From the NCBI RefSeq assembly GCF_900141935.1, contig NZ_FQYX01000003.1, positions 186,001-250,000 of the forward strand: 64,000 bases of DNA, in the 5' to 3' direction. The stretch's first letter is position 1. Every line of letters starts with the position of its first letter. Below the pieces are notes generated by a model. The model was not told the origin of the DNA. It made no database searches and saw nothing but the letters and a program-made list of their open reading frames with translations. The stretch is from Arenibacter nanhaiticus. Its GTDB lineage: Bacteria; Bacteroidota; Bacteroidia; Flavobacteriales; Flavobacteriaceae. Positions 16,934 through 26,775 of the stretch are shown piece by piece. The translations under genes were made by a program, and so were the position numbers.

Positions 16934-18457
16934 TTATTGGTTTTGGGAGGTTTCATTATCAGGTTTCAATTGCAAAATATACTCTGCCACCGCCATTTTA
17001 GCCTCATTGGACAAATAGTTCTGGGGAGGCATTTCAGGATAGTCGTCTCGAAGATTCTTCGGGTTATTAATATAATCGACAATGCCCTGTGGGTTGTTGT
17101 TGTGAATCGCCTGAATGATTTCTGTTGGCGGACCTATCAATCGGTTGCCAAAGGCATGGCATCCGGCACAGATGCCGTAATAGGTTATTTTACCTAGTTC
17201 TTCCTTGCTGACAGATCTTGGTGCTACTGGTTCGGGCAGCATATAGGTACGAACGTTTTTGGTGTCCGTAATTTGGGCCGGACCCCAATCATCGATACCA
17301 AAAGAGCGGTATTTGTTTTTATCCCTGATGGTACTGCCGGTACCACCCCCGTAAGCAAAAATATCTGGCCCCTTGGTGTCCAATTGACTGAGCATGATTG
17401 CTTTTATTTCCCCGGTGGGATTAGTTCCATTGTCGTACATGATATTGTCTAATATCACTACCCGATCCGGATTTCCTTCAGAACTCGGATCGTTGGCCTT
17501 AGGAGCACCCGTGGCCAAATCTACAATGGTGACGCCCGTATTATTGTTCCCTGTTATAATGTTGTTCTCTATGATAACATCATCTGCCGCCATGATAAGA
17601 ATACCCGTACCTGCAGGAACACCTGCTACTGTAGATCCTGGGGCGCCAAAATTTGGAGTATTATTATTAATAACGAAGTTGTCTCTTATGATGACATCGT
17701 AAGTTGTTTTTATCGGAAGCCCGGGAGTTACAAAAGCCAAAATTCCCCCCGTATTGTTATGTGCATAATTGTTTGCCACCAAACAATGCCTAGAATTCTC
17801 AATTTCGATACCTGCCACGTTATCGAAGACTTCATTGTGTAACACATCTACATTATCGCACATGCCCACATAAATGGCAGCATCTTCAATTTTACTACAA
17901 ACGTTGTGCTCAATCAATCCATTTTTTCCGTATTGTGGAAAGATGCCGTACACTCCGGTGTCAATGATCCAATTGTTGCGAATAACAAAATTATTACCAG
18001 CCTGGCCCATAATACCATTGCCCTTGTAATTAATGATTTTAAAGCTCTCTATTAAAATCCCGTTGCCTGAATAAAGAAAAGCATCGTTAATTTCCTTTTT
18101 GCCATCCAAAGTGGGCCATTTTCCATTGAGAACCACGCCCTGGAGGCCGATATTGTCCTTATCGATATACACATTTTCAGAATAAGTTCCTGGATAAACG
18201 CGGATCAAATCTCCTGGATTGGCCTTTTTTACGGCATCTTGAATGGAGCCACCATCTTTTACTTCGATAATCTCACCATCGTAGGTGAGGGGCTTTCTAA
18301 TAAGGGTATCGTTGGCATCGGTTGGCATGCGATAGCCTATTGGTGACGGAATTGGCACCGTATCTTTATATGGGGTAGCGAAAAAGGATTTTCCCAAAAA
18401 GACACCTACCGCCAATAAGGCAATAGCGCTGATAATTTTAAAAAATGTTGATTTCAT
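16934..18457 (-). CDS. Secreted right-handed beta-helix protein fused to cytochrome c
   Basis: 507 residues. There is an N-terminal hydrophobic anchor or signal (about 8-25). A pectate-lyase/NosD-like parallel beta-helix follows (about 70-390), beginning IQDAVKKANPGDLIRVYPGTY and containing many short repeats such as GIEIEN, VIIENN and VVILDN. A C-terminal mono-heme cytochrome c domain comes last (CAGCH at 430-434, with a probable axial Met in YPEMPPQNY). Beta-helices of this kind bind or modify polysaccharides or maturate metal centres (NosD); the heme gives electron transfer. The peroxidase gene ends 12 bp upstream, so the two are one operon. Either a periplasmic redox partner or a redox-active carbohydrate-binding protein is possible; the sequence does not decide. 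Confidence 0.85.
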   Translation of the reverse strand: MKSTFFKIISAIALLAVGVFLGKSFFATPYKDTVPIPSPIGYRMPTDANDTLIRKPLTYDGEIIEVKDGGSIQDAVKKANPGDLIRVYPGTYSENVYIDKDNIGLQGVVLNGKWPTLDGKKEINDAFLYSGNGILIESFKIINYKGNGIMGQAGNNFVIRNNWIIDTGVYGIFPQYGKNGLIEHNVCSKIEDAAIYVGMCDNVDVLHNEVFDNVAGIEIENSRHCLVANNYAHNNTGGILAFVTPGLPIKTTYDVIIRDNFVINNNTPNFGAPGSTVAGVPAGTGILIMAADDVIIENNIITGNNNTGVTIVDLATGAPKANDPSSEGNPDRVVILDNIMYDNGTNPTGEIKAIMLSQLDTKGPDIFAYGGGTGSTIRDKNKYRSFGIDDWGPAQITDTKNVRTYMLPEPVAPRSVSKEELGKITYYGICAGCHAFGNRLIGPPTEIIQAIHNNNPQGIVDYINNPKNLRDDYPEMPPQNYLSNEAKMAVAEYILQLKPDNETSQNQ

Positions 18458-18469
18458 TTGTTTTTAGTA

Positions 18470-19660
18470 TTAAATGGATGGTTTTATTCCAGAAGGCAAG
18501 CTTTCCGGTACCGGTGGTGTAAATGTTTCATCTGTCAAGGTTTTTAGAAAGTCGACTAATCTATCCATCTCATAATCAGTTAGATTTGGTTCCCAAATAT
18601 GCCAATGAACGATCAGCTCTTCATCTTCCGGTACGGCGTGACCCCGGCCGTCGGTATAAAATTGTATCGTTTCACGCAGCGTTTCAAAATTCCCCGAATG
18701 CATATAGGGGGCGGTCTTTTCAATATTTCGAAGACTGGGCACTTTAAAGGCCCCTCGTAAGGTTTTGTCTTTAAAAGGTATTTCGGCACCAGGGTCTAGC
18801 GGTAGTCCGTTTGGTTCCGGTGCCCCTATAACAGCGAATTGCTGATTAGTGAATAGTGGGGGAGTATGGCATTCTGCGCAACGGGCAACAAAGGAACGGA
18901 AGATGTTTAACCCTTCAATTTCATTTTTATTCAAGGCATCGTGATACCCGTGGGCATATTGGTCGTATTTGCTATTTAAGGAAATTAAGGATGCTTGAAA
19001 AGCAGAAAGGGCAGTATAAATTTCGTTTAATTTGATTTCTTCGGATGGTTTTTTATCTGGAAAGGCTTCCGCGAACATCAATTTATAAGTATCGATTGCA
19101 TTCAAGCTGTTCAAAAGGTTTTCGGGGGTATTGTCCATTTCCACTTCAGAAAATAAAGGCCCCTGGGCTTGTTCTTCCAAAGTGGTGGCCCGTCCGTCCC
19201 AGAACAGTTTTTTTAGGTAGGCAACGTTCCATAGTGAAGGAGCGCCGCGGGTTAATTTTTGGCCATTACTGCCAATACTGGTGGGGAGTCCATCTGAAAA
19301 TCCCTTTTTGGGATCGTGGCAGCTAGCGCATGAAATAGTGCCGTCACCCGATAGTACAGGGTCGAAGAATAAATATCGTCCTAAATCAATTTCCTGTGGG
19401 GAAAAGCCATCACGAATTTCAGGAAGCGAAGTCTGTAACCCCCCAACACCCTTATTATGCGGCGAATCGTATTGTTGGTACAGATTTAGGGCAATACATT
19501 CGTTATCATCATTTTTTATAAAACCAGGAGGACATTGCGACTTTAATTTCGGAATTGGTTCAAAGGTTTCGGAAACTTTATTAGGAAAAAAATAAAATAG
19601 GGAAATGATCAGGATCACTCCCGAAACTACTGATTTTAGCATTCTACTATTTCCGTTCAT
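18470..19660 (-). CDS. Di-heme cytochrome c peroxidase (CcpA/MauG family)
   Basis: 396 residues with an N-terminal membrane-anchor or signal stretch (about 8-25). Two heme-c motifs are seen: CASCH at 111-115 and CAECH at 261-265, the two-domain layout of bacterial cytochrome c peroxidases. Other family features are DPVLSGDGTISC and VPSLRNIEKTAPYMHSG. It would reduce hydrogen peroxide with electrons from a c-type cytochrome in the periplasm, or, like MauG, oxidise a partner. Its co-transcribed neighbour at 16934 carries a cytochrome c domain and is an obvious electron donor or substrate. An extra segment (CPPGFIKNDDNEC, about 43-55) sits ahead of the first heme domain. Confidence 0.92.
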   Translation of the reverse strand: MNGNSRMLKSVVSGVILIISLFYFFPNKVSETFEPIPKLKSQCPPGFIKNDDNECIALNLYQQYDSPHNKGVGGLQTSLPEIRDGFSPQEIDLGRYLFFDPVLSGDGTISCASCHDPKKGFSDGLPTSIGSNGQKLTRGAPSLWNVAYLKKLFWDGRATTLEEQAQGPLFSEVEMDNTPENLLNSLNAIDTYKLMFAEAFPDKKPSEEIKLNEIYTALSAFQASLISLNSKYDQYAHGYHDALNKNEIEGLNIFRSFVARCAECHTPPLFTNQQFAVIGAPEPNGLPLDPGAEIPFKDKTLRGAFKVPSLRNIEKTAPYMHSGNFETLRETIQFYTDGRGHAVPEDEELIVHWHIWEPNLTDYEMDRLVDFLKTLTDETFTPPVPESLPSGIKPSI

Positions 19661-20070
19661 AAATTATTAGGCAATGGATTGGTAGGGTGAAAAAGCTCGA
19701 AGAATGCAAAAAGCACTCGATTACGAATTAAAATAGAATAGTAGAAAAACCTAAGTATTTTAGGGGCTTTGTGATGAAAAGTAGCTATACTGTGATGAAT
19801 GGGACACTTTTGGTTGGCGTATTTTCAGAAAAAGAATGTTGTTGCCCTTCTGAAACGGGAGCAGATTATCTGGAATGTGCTGCATAATTAAAAAAACACC
19901 TCTTCTGGGTACTATGAAAAGAGGAAATACGTACTTTGGAAAATCAAAAAAGGTGGACATCCCTAAGAGGGGAGGCCACCTTTTTTTTAATACTAGATTG
20001 ACAGGGCAAATATGAGATGATTAGCTTGTGATATTAGTTAGGAGAAATGAATAGTTATCACCATTGTTTT
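19661..20070. other. Intergenic region with a strong terminator and a possible tiny ORF
   Basis: It holds the promoter region of the peroxidase operon (right of 19660), the terminator at 19946-19988 and a 37-codon plus-strand frame at 19774-19887. That frame starts with ATG, contains three adjacent cysteines (ECCCPSE) and ends ECAA. It is open for about 12 codons upstream too, so it could be a remnant. Nothing else is supported. Confidence 0.35.
19946..19988. terminator. Bidirectional terminator of the sulfatase operon
   Basis: The arms AAAAAAGGTGG (19946-19956) and CCACCTTTTTT (19976-19986) pair, with an inner CCCT/AGGGG pairing. Runs of A and T on both outer sides give a T-tail in either direction. 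It lies 83 bp beyond the stop of the last sulfatase gene (20071, minus strand), which it most likely serves. Confidence 0.85.
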
Positions 20071-21591
20071 TTATTTATTTATAATAATCTCAATTTCGTT
20101 TAACATCTTGTTTACCAATTCAGGGTGTTGATCAGCAATGTTATTTTGCTGACCTCTATCTTCCTTAAGGTTGTACAACTGAACATTTATATCGTTCCCG
20201 GTTTCATGATTGACCCAATTTCTTTTAGGACCTTTTTGTGAGGGAATCAAAACATAATCACCTTTTCGATAGGTAGTTATGCCTTGGCTTCCTAGGATAA
20301 GGTTGTCTCTTCCAACTTTTGATTTTCCGATAAAAGCATCTAATATGTTTTCACTATCGGGAGTCAAGTTTTCTTGTCCAACCAACGAAGCAAAGGAAGC
20401 CGTAAAATCAATCTGACATACTAATGCATCGGAAACACCTGGTTTTATCTCAGCTGGCCATCTTACCATAAAAGGCACATGTGTACCTGCATCAAACTTA
20501 CTGTATTTACCACCTCTAAGACCTCCATTCGGTGTGTGTTTACCATTTTTTGTAATGGCCTCATCCTCATAACCGTCGTCTAAAACGGGGCCATTATCAC
20601 TTGAAAATATTACAATTGTATTTTCAGCTAAACCCAATCTATCTAATTCATCTAAAAATTGGCCAACAGCCCAATCTGCTTCTAAAATAACATCACCTCT
20701 AGGTCCTAATCCCGATTTTCCTGCAAATCTTGGGTGTGGGATTCTCGGTACATGCGGCTGATGTAAGCTATAGAATAAAAAGAAAGGTTTGTCTTTATGG
20801 TCATTGATGAATTTTGTAGATTCCTTTAAGAAATCATCACTCATGTCTTCATCTATGAACAAAGCAGATTTTCCACCGCGCATATATCCAATTCTTGAAA
20901 TTCCGTTGTGAATGCTTTGGTCGTGTCCATGACTAGGATGCACTTTTAATAATTCTGGATTCTCTTTACCTGTAGGTTCACCCTCAAAGTTTTCGCGATA
21001 GCTAACTTCAATAGGATCGTTCGGGTCTAAACCGTCAATATGATGGTTCTTAACATAGACTGATGGTACCCTATCATTGGTAGAAGCCATAATATACGAG
21101 TAATCGAAACCAATTTCCCTTGGTCCTGGTTTTATTTCCCCATTCCAGTTCATGTTTTCATCGCCAAGACCTAGATGCCATTTACCAATAACACCAGTAA
21201 AATATCCAGCATCATGCAACATAGACGGAAGCGTTTGTTTACCAACTTCAAATAGGAGAGGAGCATTACCGGGCAATACCTTGGCTTTTTGACTTCTAAA
21301 TGGGTAAATACCAGACAAGAGAGAAAACCTACTGGGAGTACAGGTTGGGGATGTGGCATAACCGTTGGTGAATTTTATACCTTCATTAGAAATACGATCG
21401 ATATTTGGAGTGATCAATTCCGTAGAACCATAGCTACTAACATCGCCGTAACCCAAATCATCTGCATAGATAATAACGATATTTGGTTTGGAATTGGAGG
21501 TCTCTTCCGGTATGTTTTTATTGGTTTTATCGCCACAACTTGTCAATATAAGGGCAAGGCCTATGGTTACTAGGTGTTTTGTCATTTGCAT
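20071..21591 (-). CDS. Lipoprotein sulfatase, S1 family (PUL B)
   Basis: 506 residues, with a lipobox LTSC at 16-19. The metal-binding IIYADDLGYGD follows at about 40-50. The formylglycine motif is C84-T-P-S-R88 and GKWHLG appears further on. The cysteine must be converted to formylglycine by an anaerobic or aerobic maturase, which is not in this window. It hydrolyses sulfate esters on a glycan at the cell surface or in the periplasm. It is last of four sulfatase genes in a row, 28 bp after its neighbour. The S1 subfamily and the sugar position cleaved cannot be fixed by eye. Confidence 0.93.
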   Translation of the reverse strand: MQMTKHLVTIGLALILTSCGDKTNKNIPEETSNSKPNIVIIYADDLGYGDVSSYGSTELITPNIDRISNEGIKFTNGYATSPTCTPSRFSLLSGIYPFRSQKAKVLPGNAPLLFEVGKQTLPSMLHDAGYFTGVIGKWHLGLGDENMNWNGEIKPGPREIGFDYSYIMASTNDRVPSVYVKNHHIDGLDPNDPIEVSYRENFEGEPTGKENPELLKVHPSHGHDQSIHNGISRIGYMRGGKSALFIDEDMSDDFLKESTKFINDHKDKPFFLFYSLHQPHVPRIPHPRFAGKSGLGPRGDVILEADWAVGQFLDELDRLGLAENTIVIFSSDNGPVLDDGYEDEAITKNGKHTPNGGLRGGKYSKFDAGTHVPFMVRWPAEIKPGVSDALVCQIDFTASFASLVGQENLTPDSENILDAFIGKSKVGRDNLILGSQGITTYRKGDYVLIPSQKGPKRNWVNHETGNDINVQLYNLKEDRGQQNNIADQHPELVNKMLNEIEIIINK

Positions 21592-21619
21592 GTTTTTAGT
21601 GTTTTACTTTTTTTGATAT

Positions 21620-23050
21620 TTAATAATTAGGGTCATATTCCGGGTTTGGTTCAGAAGGTATTGGTGCATTGACTTCTTTTCGCCATGAATCTAATATATT
21701 ATATAATTCTTCAGCTTTTTCGGGGTTAATAGCAACTAAATTATTTCTTTCTCCTAAATCCTTTTCTAAATCATAAAGTTCCAAAGCATTGTCTTCGAAA
21801 TAGTGATGTAATTTCCAATTTTTATAGAGAATAGTAGATCCTGGACGTGTTCTAAATAATGGGTCTCTGCCATCATCCTTGGATTCGTTATAGGCTTCTA
21901 AATAAATAGGAAAATGCCAAAATAATGGGCGCTCTTCTATTTTATTACCTTTTAGTAAAGGTAGTATGCTGATACCATCCAATATTTTGTTGGGTAAATC
22001 CACCTCTAGAATTTCCATAAAAGTAGGAAAGAAGTCTAGGTTTACAATAGGAGTTGCATTAGTACTACCTGCCTTAATAGTGTTGGGCCATTTTATAATA
22101 TATGGAACTCTAGTACCGCCTTCGTAATAAGATCCTTTTCCTGCTCTTAAAGGGTTTTGGCTAGAGATAGATCTAATTCCACCATTGTCTGATGTGAAGA
22201 CAATTAAGGTTTTGTTGCTTAAATTAAGCTTCTCTATTATACTCAATAATCTACCAATATTGATGTCGACATTTTCGACCATAGCGGCAAAAACCGGGTT
22301 GTCTTGCCCTTGGGAACCTCCCTTAATTTTATATTTTTCAATTAATTCTTCTTTTCCCATTAAAGGGGTGTGAACGGCATAATATGGTAAATACAAAAAG
22401 AAAGGGGTGTCTTTATTGGTTTCAATAAAATTTATGGCTTCAGTGGTTAATCTATCCGTTAAATGTTCACCTTCCGGGGCCTTTTCTAAATTTGGTAAAG
22501 CATTATACGGTGCCGTATAGCCATTTCTACCCGGGTTTCCACGATGATCTCCCCCAAAATTGATATCAAAACCATCATTTATGGGATCCATGGTGACATG
22601 CCATTTTCCAAAAGTCCCCGTAGTATAACCAGCTGTTTTAAACATTTCAGCCATGGTGACCATGGCATTCGTTAAGTGATCTGTATTTGAGCTTGGGATA
22701 ATTTTTCTTGTTTTAGAATTTCCTCTTCTCGAAGGAGACACCGTATAAACGCCATGCCTTGGTGTATTTTGTCCACTCATTAGGCAAGCTCTACTGGGTG
22801 CGCAATTTGCTGCAGCCGCATAGCCTTGTGTAAAAACCATCCCCTCTTTGGAAAGCTTATCAATATTCGGGGTTTCAAAATAGGTACTTCCCATATAACC
22901 TACATCTTTCCACCCTAAATCATCAACATTAATGTATATGATGTTGGGGGGCGTGGAAAGGTTGGGCAGTTCTTTACCCTTGCTCTTACAAGAGGTCAAT
23001 AGCATCAGCAATAACAAAACCGTTGCTCCTGATAGTATGGTTTTTTTCAT
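21620..23050 (-). CDS. Lipoprotein sulfatase, S1 family (PUL B)
   Basis: 476 residues with a lipobox LLTSC (Cys21). Metal ligands are in YINVDDLGWKD (about 39-49), the formylglycine motif is C83-A-P-S-R87 and GKWHVT follows. The C-terminal part holds the usual sulfatase small domain (LYDLEKDLGERNNL). It is clearly different in sequence from the three neighbouring sulfatases, so the four are not recent duplicates and probably attack different sulfate positions. It shares the PUL B minus-strand train. The exact substrate is unknown. Confidence 0.93.
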   Translation of the reverse strand: MKKTILSGATVLLLLMLLTSCKSKGKELPNLSTPPNIIYINVDDLGWKDVGYMGSTYFETPNIDKLSKEGMVFTQGYAAAANCAPSRACLMSGQNTPRHGVYTVSPSRRGNSKTRKIIPSSNTDHLTNAMVTMAEMFKTAGYTTGTFGKWHVTMDPINDGFDINFGGDHRGNPGRNGYTAPYNALPNLEKAPEGEHLTDRLTTEAINFIETNKDTPFFLYLPYYAVHTPLMGKEELIEKYKIKGGSQGQDNPVFAAMVENVDINIGRLLSIIEKLNLSNKTLIVFTSDNGGIRSISSQNPLRAGKGSYYEGGTRVPYIIKWPNTIKAGSTNATPIVNLDFFPTFMEILEVDLPNKILDGISILPLLKGNKIEERPLFWHFPIYLEAYNESKDDGRDPLFRTRPGSTILYKNWKLHHYFEDNALELYDLEKDLGERNNLVAINPEKAEELYNILDSWRKEVNAPIPSEPNPEYDPNY

Positions 23051-23146
23051 GAGTATTAAATTAAAAAAATAAAAGTTAGTTTTGTGTTCCTTTCCAAGAA
23101 TACCAGTACATTATTATTACACCTCACAACCGTTCGAGCATATGGT

Positions 23147-25222
23147 CTACATCGTTTTCTTTATAAAATACATGCTATCTGGTATTGTTGTCTTTGTCAT
23201 TCCCGGTCCTTCCATTTTAAGGGAAATAGATGGGGTTATATTATCATTTTGTTGATAGTATATGCGAATAGGATGAAATCCTGCTTCTAAGTACACTTGC
23301 TCCGATAACTCGGCACCGCTATAGTTAAAATCATTATTTATTAAGTGGATTTCATGGAGCATAATATGACAATTGGAAGCAGATTTTAAGGAAATAGTAT
23401 AAGCTCCGTCTTTAGGAACCTTGATATACCCCTTATAAAACAATCCAACTTCTGCGGTCAGTCCATTTGTATCTAAGTTAACCCCAGGGGAAATGGATAC
23501 TTTTTCAGGGGCGATTAACTCGAAATTTGGCACCCAATGATGAGTTCCTGAATAAACCCTCTTATGTAAACCATTGGTAGCCCCTGGCAAATTAACGCTA
23601 GGGATAAAATCCAAATCATAAGGTCTATTGGTAGATGAACTTCTTCTTAGTTGAAGTACCTTGTCTAACATTTCTTGTTGCAGTTCTGGCATAGATAGGG
23701 CTAAGTTTACACTTTCTCTTTCGTCTTTTACTACATTATAAATTTCAAATGGAGTGCTACGATGACTCTCAATATCATATCGGACACCTTTATAATCTCC
23801 AATACGGATAAATTGCATTTGACCTCTTTTTCGCCCTTTTTTTGAATTTTCAAAATCTGCGTAGTTCGGTGTTTTGGAATTATTAAAATATTCCCCGTAA
23901 AGATATCTTTGGTTTACTATTTGATTGTTGTTTTGCGTTAAGGATGGCATTAAAGAAACCCCATCAGTATATGCAGGAATCGATACTTTGGCTAGATCAG
24001 CAAAGGTAGCTAGCCAGTCCCATTGCCCTGAGGGATATGTAACTACAGTGTTTTTCGGGATTACCCCAGGGTATCTACAAATCGTAGGCATTCTAATTCC
24101 ACCTTCCCATAAGTCCCGCTTTATGCCGTTTAAATTAGCGTAGGATTGGAAAAATTCTGGATTTTGAGCAAACTGACCACCACTGCCAGCTTCGTTATGA
24201 GGGCCATTATCTGAAGTGAAAACAATTAATGTTTCTTCGTCAATTTTCAAATCTTTTAAAAGCTGGATGATATCTCCAACGGCATTATCAAGTCTTCGGA
24301 TCATACTAGCATGCCTCTTGTCTCCTTCACTCCAATCTTTATTATCATAATCTGGATGGATATAAGAATCTTTTTTGCCAGAAGCCGTATTGACCCAAGG
24401 TGTTGGAGATGTTTGTCCTGTCCATTGTAAACCTCCGTTAAGTCCTCCTCCTTTGGGATATTCTTGTGTTGGGACTTGTAAGGCCGCATGGGGAGCATCA
24501 TACGCTAAGTATAAAAAAAATGGTTGATTTGGGCGCGAAGATTCATGCTCAACGATCCATTGCTTAGATTTAGCCGTAAAAACGTCAGTCGAATAAGTCA
24601 ATTCCGTGTCCTCTAAAATCATGTCGTAGCCATTAGTGAAATAGGCCCTTTGAGGAGTAGTGCCATTTTGAGGATAATGTTCGTGTCCTTGTATATGATA
24701 TAAATAGCCATAAAATTGGTCAAACCCTCTTTTTAAAGGATGCGCCTCTAATGTTTTGGGATCCGGTTCAGAAGCCCCACGCCTACCAGCCAAACCTGCT
24801 TTACCAACATGCAAAGTTCTATATCCAGCCCTTTTAAGCATTTCGGGCATGGTCAATCCTTCTTTTAAGGGTGCATCAAACTGATTGTCCCTAACACTGG
24901 AATGACCTTGATGTAAACCCTCTAGTAGAGATGCTCTAGCAGGAGCGCAGACAGGAGCTGCGGTGTAGTGATGTGTCATCATAGCTCCCTCATTGGCCAA
25001 AGCATCTAGTTGAGGTGTAACCATTTTTCTGTCCCCTGAAATTTGGTTTTGCCAAAATTTCCCTAAATCCCCAAATCCTAAATCGTCTACATAAATGAAG
25101 ATTATATTGGGGCCACTATTGGTCACTGGTTGGTCCGTGTAATTTTTGTTTCCATGTTGTGCATTCAAAAATAAACTTGTTGTACACAAAAGAAGAAAGA
25201 ACTTTACTCTCTGATAATTCAT
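23147..25222 (-). CDS. Large secreted sulfatase with C-terminal PA14-like domain (PUL B)
   Basis: 691 residues, about 200 longer than its neighbours. A signal peptide ends near FLNAQ (about 17-21) with no lipobox. Metal ligands lie in IYVDDLGFGD (about 43-52). The formylglycine motif is C92-A-P-A-R96, the variant with Ala in the fourth place. GKAGLAGRRGASEPDP replaces the common GKWHLG box, as in the long-type S1 sulfatases. After residue about 560 comes an extra beta-rich domain (GYIKVPKDGAYTISL, AGFHPIRIYY) resembling PA14-type carbohydrate-binding domains. It overlaps no neighbour; the next gene is 7 bp upstream. Sulfatase call secure, extra domain probable. Confidence 0.9.
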   Translation of the reverse strand: MNYQRVKFFLLLCTTSLFLNAQHGNKNYTDQPVTNSGPNIIFIYVDDLGFGDLGKFWQNQISGDRKMVTPQLDALANEGAMMTHHYTAAPVCAPARASLLEGLHQGHSSVRDNQFDAPLKEGLTMPEMLKRAGYRTLHVGKAGLAGRRGASEPDPKTLEAHPLKRGFDQFYGYLYHIQGHEHYPQNGTTPQRAYFTNGYDMILEDTELTYSTDVFTAKSKQWIVEHESSRPNQPFFLYLAYDAPHAALQVPTQEYPKGGGLNGGLQWTGQTSPTPWVNTASGKKDSYIHPDYDNKDWSEGDKRHASMIRRLDNAVGDIIQLLKDLKIDEETLIVFTSDNGPHNEAGSGGQFAQNPEFFQSYANLNGIKRDLWEGGIRMPTICRYPGVIPKNTVVTYPSGQWDWLATFADLAKVSIPAYTDGVSLMPSLTQNNNQIVNQRYLYGEYFNNSKTPNYADFENSKKGRKRGQMQFIRIGDYKGVRYDIESHRSTPFEIYNVVKDERESVNLALSMPELQQEMLDKVLQLRRSSSTNRPYDLDFIPSVNLPGATNGLHKRVYSGTHHWVPNFELIAPEKVSISPGVNLDTNGLTAEVGLFYKGYIKVPKDGAYTISLKSASNCHIMLHEIHLINNDFNYSGAELSEQVYLEAGFHPIRIYYQQNDNITPSISLKMEGPGMTKTTIPDSMYFIKKTM

Positions 25223-25229
25223 ATTTGTT

Positions 25230-26633
25230 TTAATTATTTAATAATGTATTCATACCCTTAACATCCCTATATTTATCTTCCATTAGGTTTTTGTGAATTT
25301 TAAAATTTCTTTTTTTCCAATAATCTCCTTCTTCCCATAATGGAGGCATTATATCCTTTTCCCAGTCCTCTAGTTGATATATTAATTTTTTGTGCAGAAT
25401 GGTATCAACTTTAGACAAATCATTAGATTCCCCTAAATCATTTTTTAAATTATAATGCACACTTCCATGACCTTTTAATCTTATCAACTTGTCATCTCCT
25501 ATACGTACGGCAGAGTTTCCAATTTTTCTCCAAAATAATTTTTCATGTGGCTCAGTTTGTTTCTCTCCCTTTAAAAAGGGAATTAAATTTACACCGTCTA
25601 ATCCCCAATTTTCATCCTCATTTATATCAGCAGCGGCAATAGATGTTTTAAAGATATCTAATGATGAACTTAAACCATCATAGGTTTGGTTTCCATTAAG
25701 CTTTTCTGGCCAGTGAACAATAAAGGGGACCCTATGTCCGCCTTCAAATTTATTTCCTTTAAATCCTTTCAATGGTCCATTTATGGATTGATTGGTAGTT
25801 GCCCCGCCATTATCACTTAAAAAGAAGATTAGAGTATTATTAAGTTGATCGGTAGAGGCCAACTTATTCATTAACTTTCCAATATTTTCATCCAACGACC
25901 ATGTCATAGCAGCCAATTTTTGACGTGGGTGTCCTTCGTATTTGGCTAAATGCTCTTTTTTTGCATCCATAGGCGTATGAACGGCATTAAAGGCTAAGTA
26001 CATAAAGAATGGATGCTCTTTGTTTTCCTGTATAAAATTAACTGCCCTATCTCCTAGGACATCTGTTAAATATCCTTCAAATTTTACTTGTTTTCCATTT
26101 TGCTGAAGCATAGAGTGGGAATTCACCTTTTTTAACGGGAAATAAGATCTACTTCCTCCTAAAAAACCGTAAAACTCCTCGAAACCACGATTGTTTGGAT
26201 GGTCATCCTCATTATATCCCAAGTGCCATTTACCTAAAGCAATGGTCTTATAATGATTTTGTTTAAATACATCCGCTATAGTAATTACATCATCGGCCAA
26301 CCCGATTTCTCCCGACTGTTTTGAGCCCGTTCCATTTGCTTCAAAACCAAACCTTTGTTGGTACTTACCGCTAATTAATCCAGCTCTGGATGGTGCACAA
26401 ACAGTAGCGGTAACATGTGCATCGGTCAATACCACTCCACTTTTTGCTAATTTGTCTATATTGGGAGTTTCTAGGTCTTTACTCCCCATAAATCCAAAAT
26501 CTAAATAACCGGCATCATCAATTAGAATAACAATTATATTAGGTTTTTTATGTGGGAGGAGTGGATTTGTTTTTGTCGAATTGCATCCCATGAGCCATAC
26601 AGAAAAGACCAATAATAGAAAATGAAATTTCAT
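25230..26633 (-). CDS. Lipoprotein sulfatase, S1 family (PUL B)
   Basis: About 467 residues from the ATG at 26633. A longer frame starts at 26708, but the 26633 start gives an immediate lipoprotein signal (MKFHFLLLVF, then LMGC with Cys17). Metal ligands are in ILIDDAGYLDFG and the formylglycine motif is C79-A-P-S-R83. GKWHLGYNEDD and the LSDNGG motif follow. It is the first of four consecutive sulfatase genes, separated from susD by a perfect 40-bp hairpin. It probably removes sulfate from the oligosaccharide that the PUL B SusC/SusD pair imports. Confidence 0.93.
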   Translation of the reverse strand: MKFHFLLLVFSVWLMGCNSTKTNPLLPHKKPNIIVILIDDAGYLDFGFMGSKDLETPNIDKLAKSGVVLTDAHVTATVCAPSRAGLISGKYQQRFGFEANGTGSKQSGEIGLADDVITIADVFKQNHYKTIALGKWHLGYNEDDHPNNRGFEEFYGFLGGSRSYFPLKKVNSHSMLQQNGKQVKFEGYLTDVLGDRAVNFIQENKEHPFFMYLAFNAVHTPMDAKKEHLAKYEGHPRQKLAAMTWSLDENIGKLMNKLASTDQLNNTLIFFLSDNGGATTNQSINGPLKGFKGNKFEGGHRVPFIVHWPEKLNGNQTYDGLSSSLDIFKTSIAAADINEDENWGLDGVNLIPFLKGEKQTEPHEKLFWRKIGNSAVRIGDDKLIRLKGHGSVHYNLKNDLGESNDLSKVDTILHKKLIYQLEDWEKDIMPPLWEEGDYWKKRNFKIHKNLMEDKYRDVKGMNTLLNN

Positions 26634-26775
26634 AAATACAATAGTTTTATTTTTAAATTTAAAAAATGGGACAGTCGATAACCTAGGCAGAAATTGAGTA
26701 TAATGCAAGGATATTTCTATTTATGAGTAAAAGTGAAATTTTTATCTCTGTAAGAATCATTTTTGCGTAATTAAA

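Noticed and set aside
19760-19960. 66-codon minus-strand frame in the gap before the sulfatases
   Set aside because: It runs through the start of the terminator hairpin and has no domain or signal; not considered a gene.
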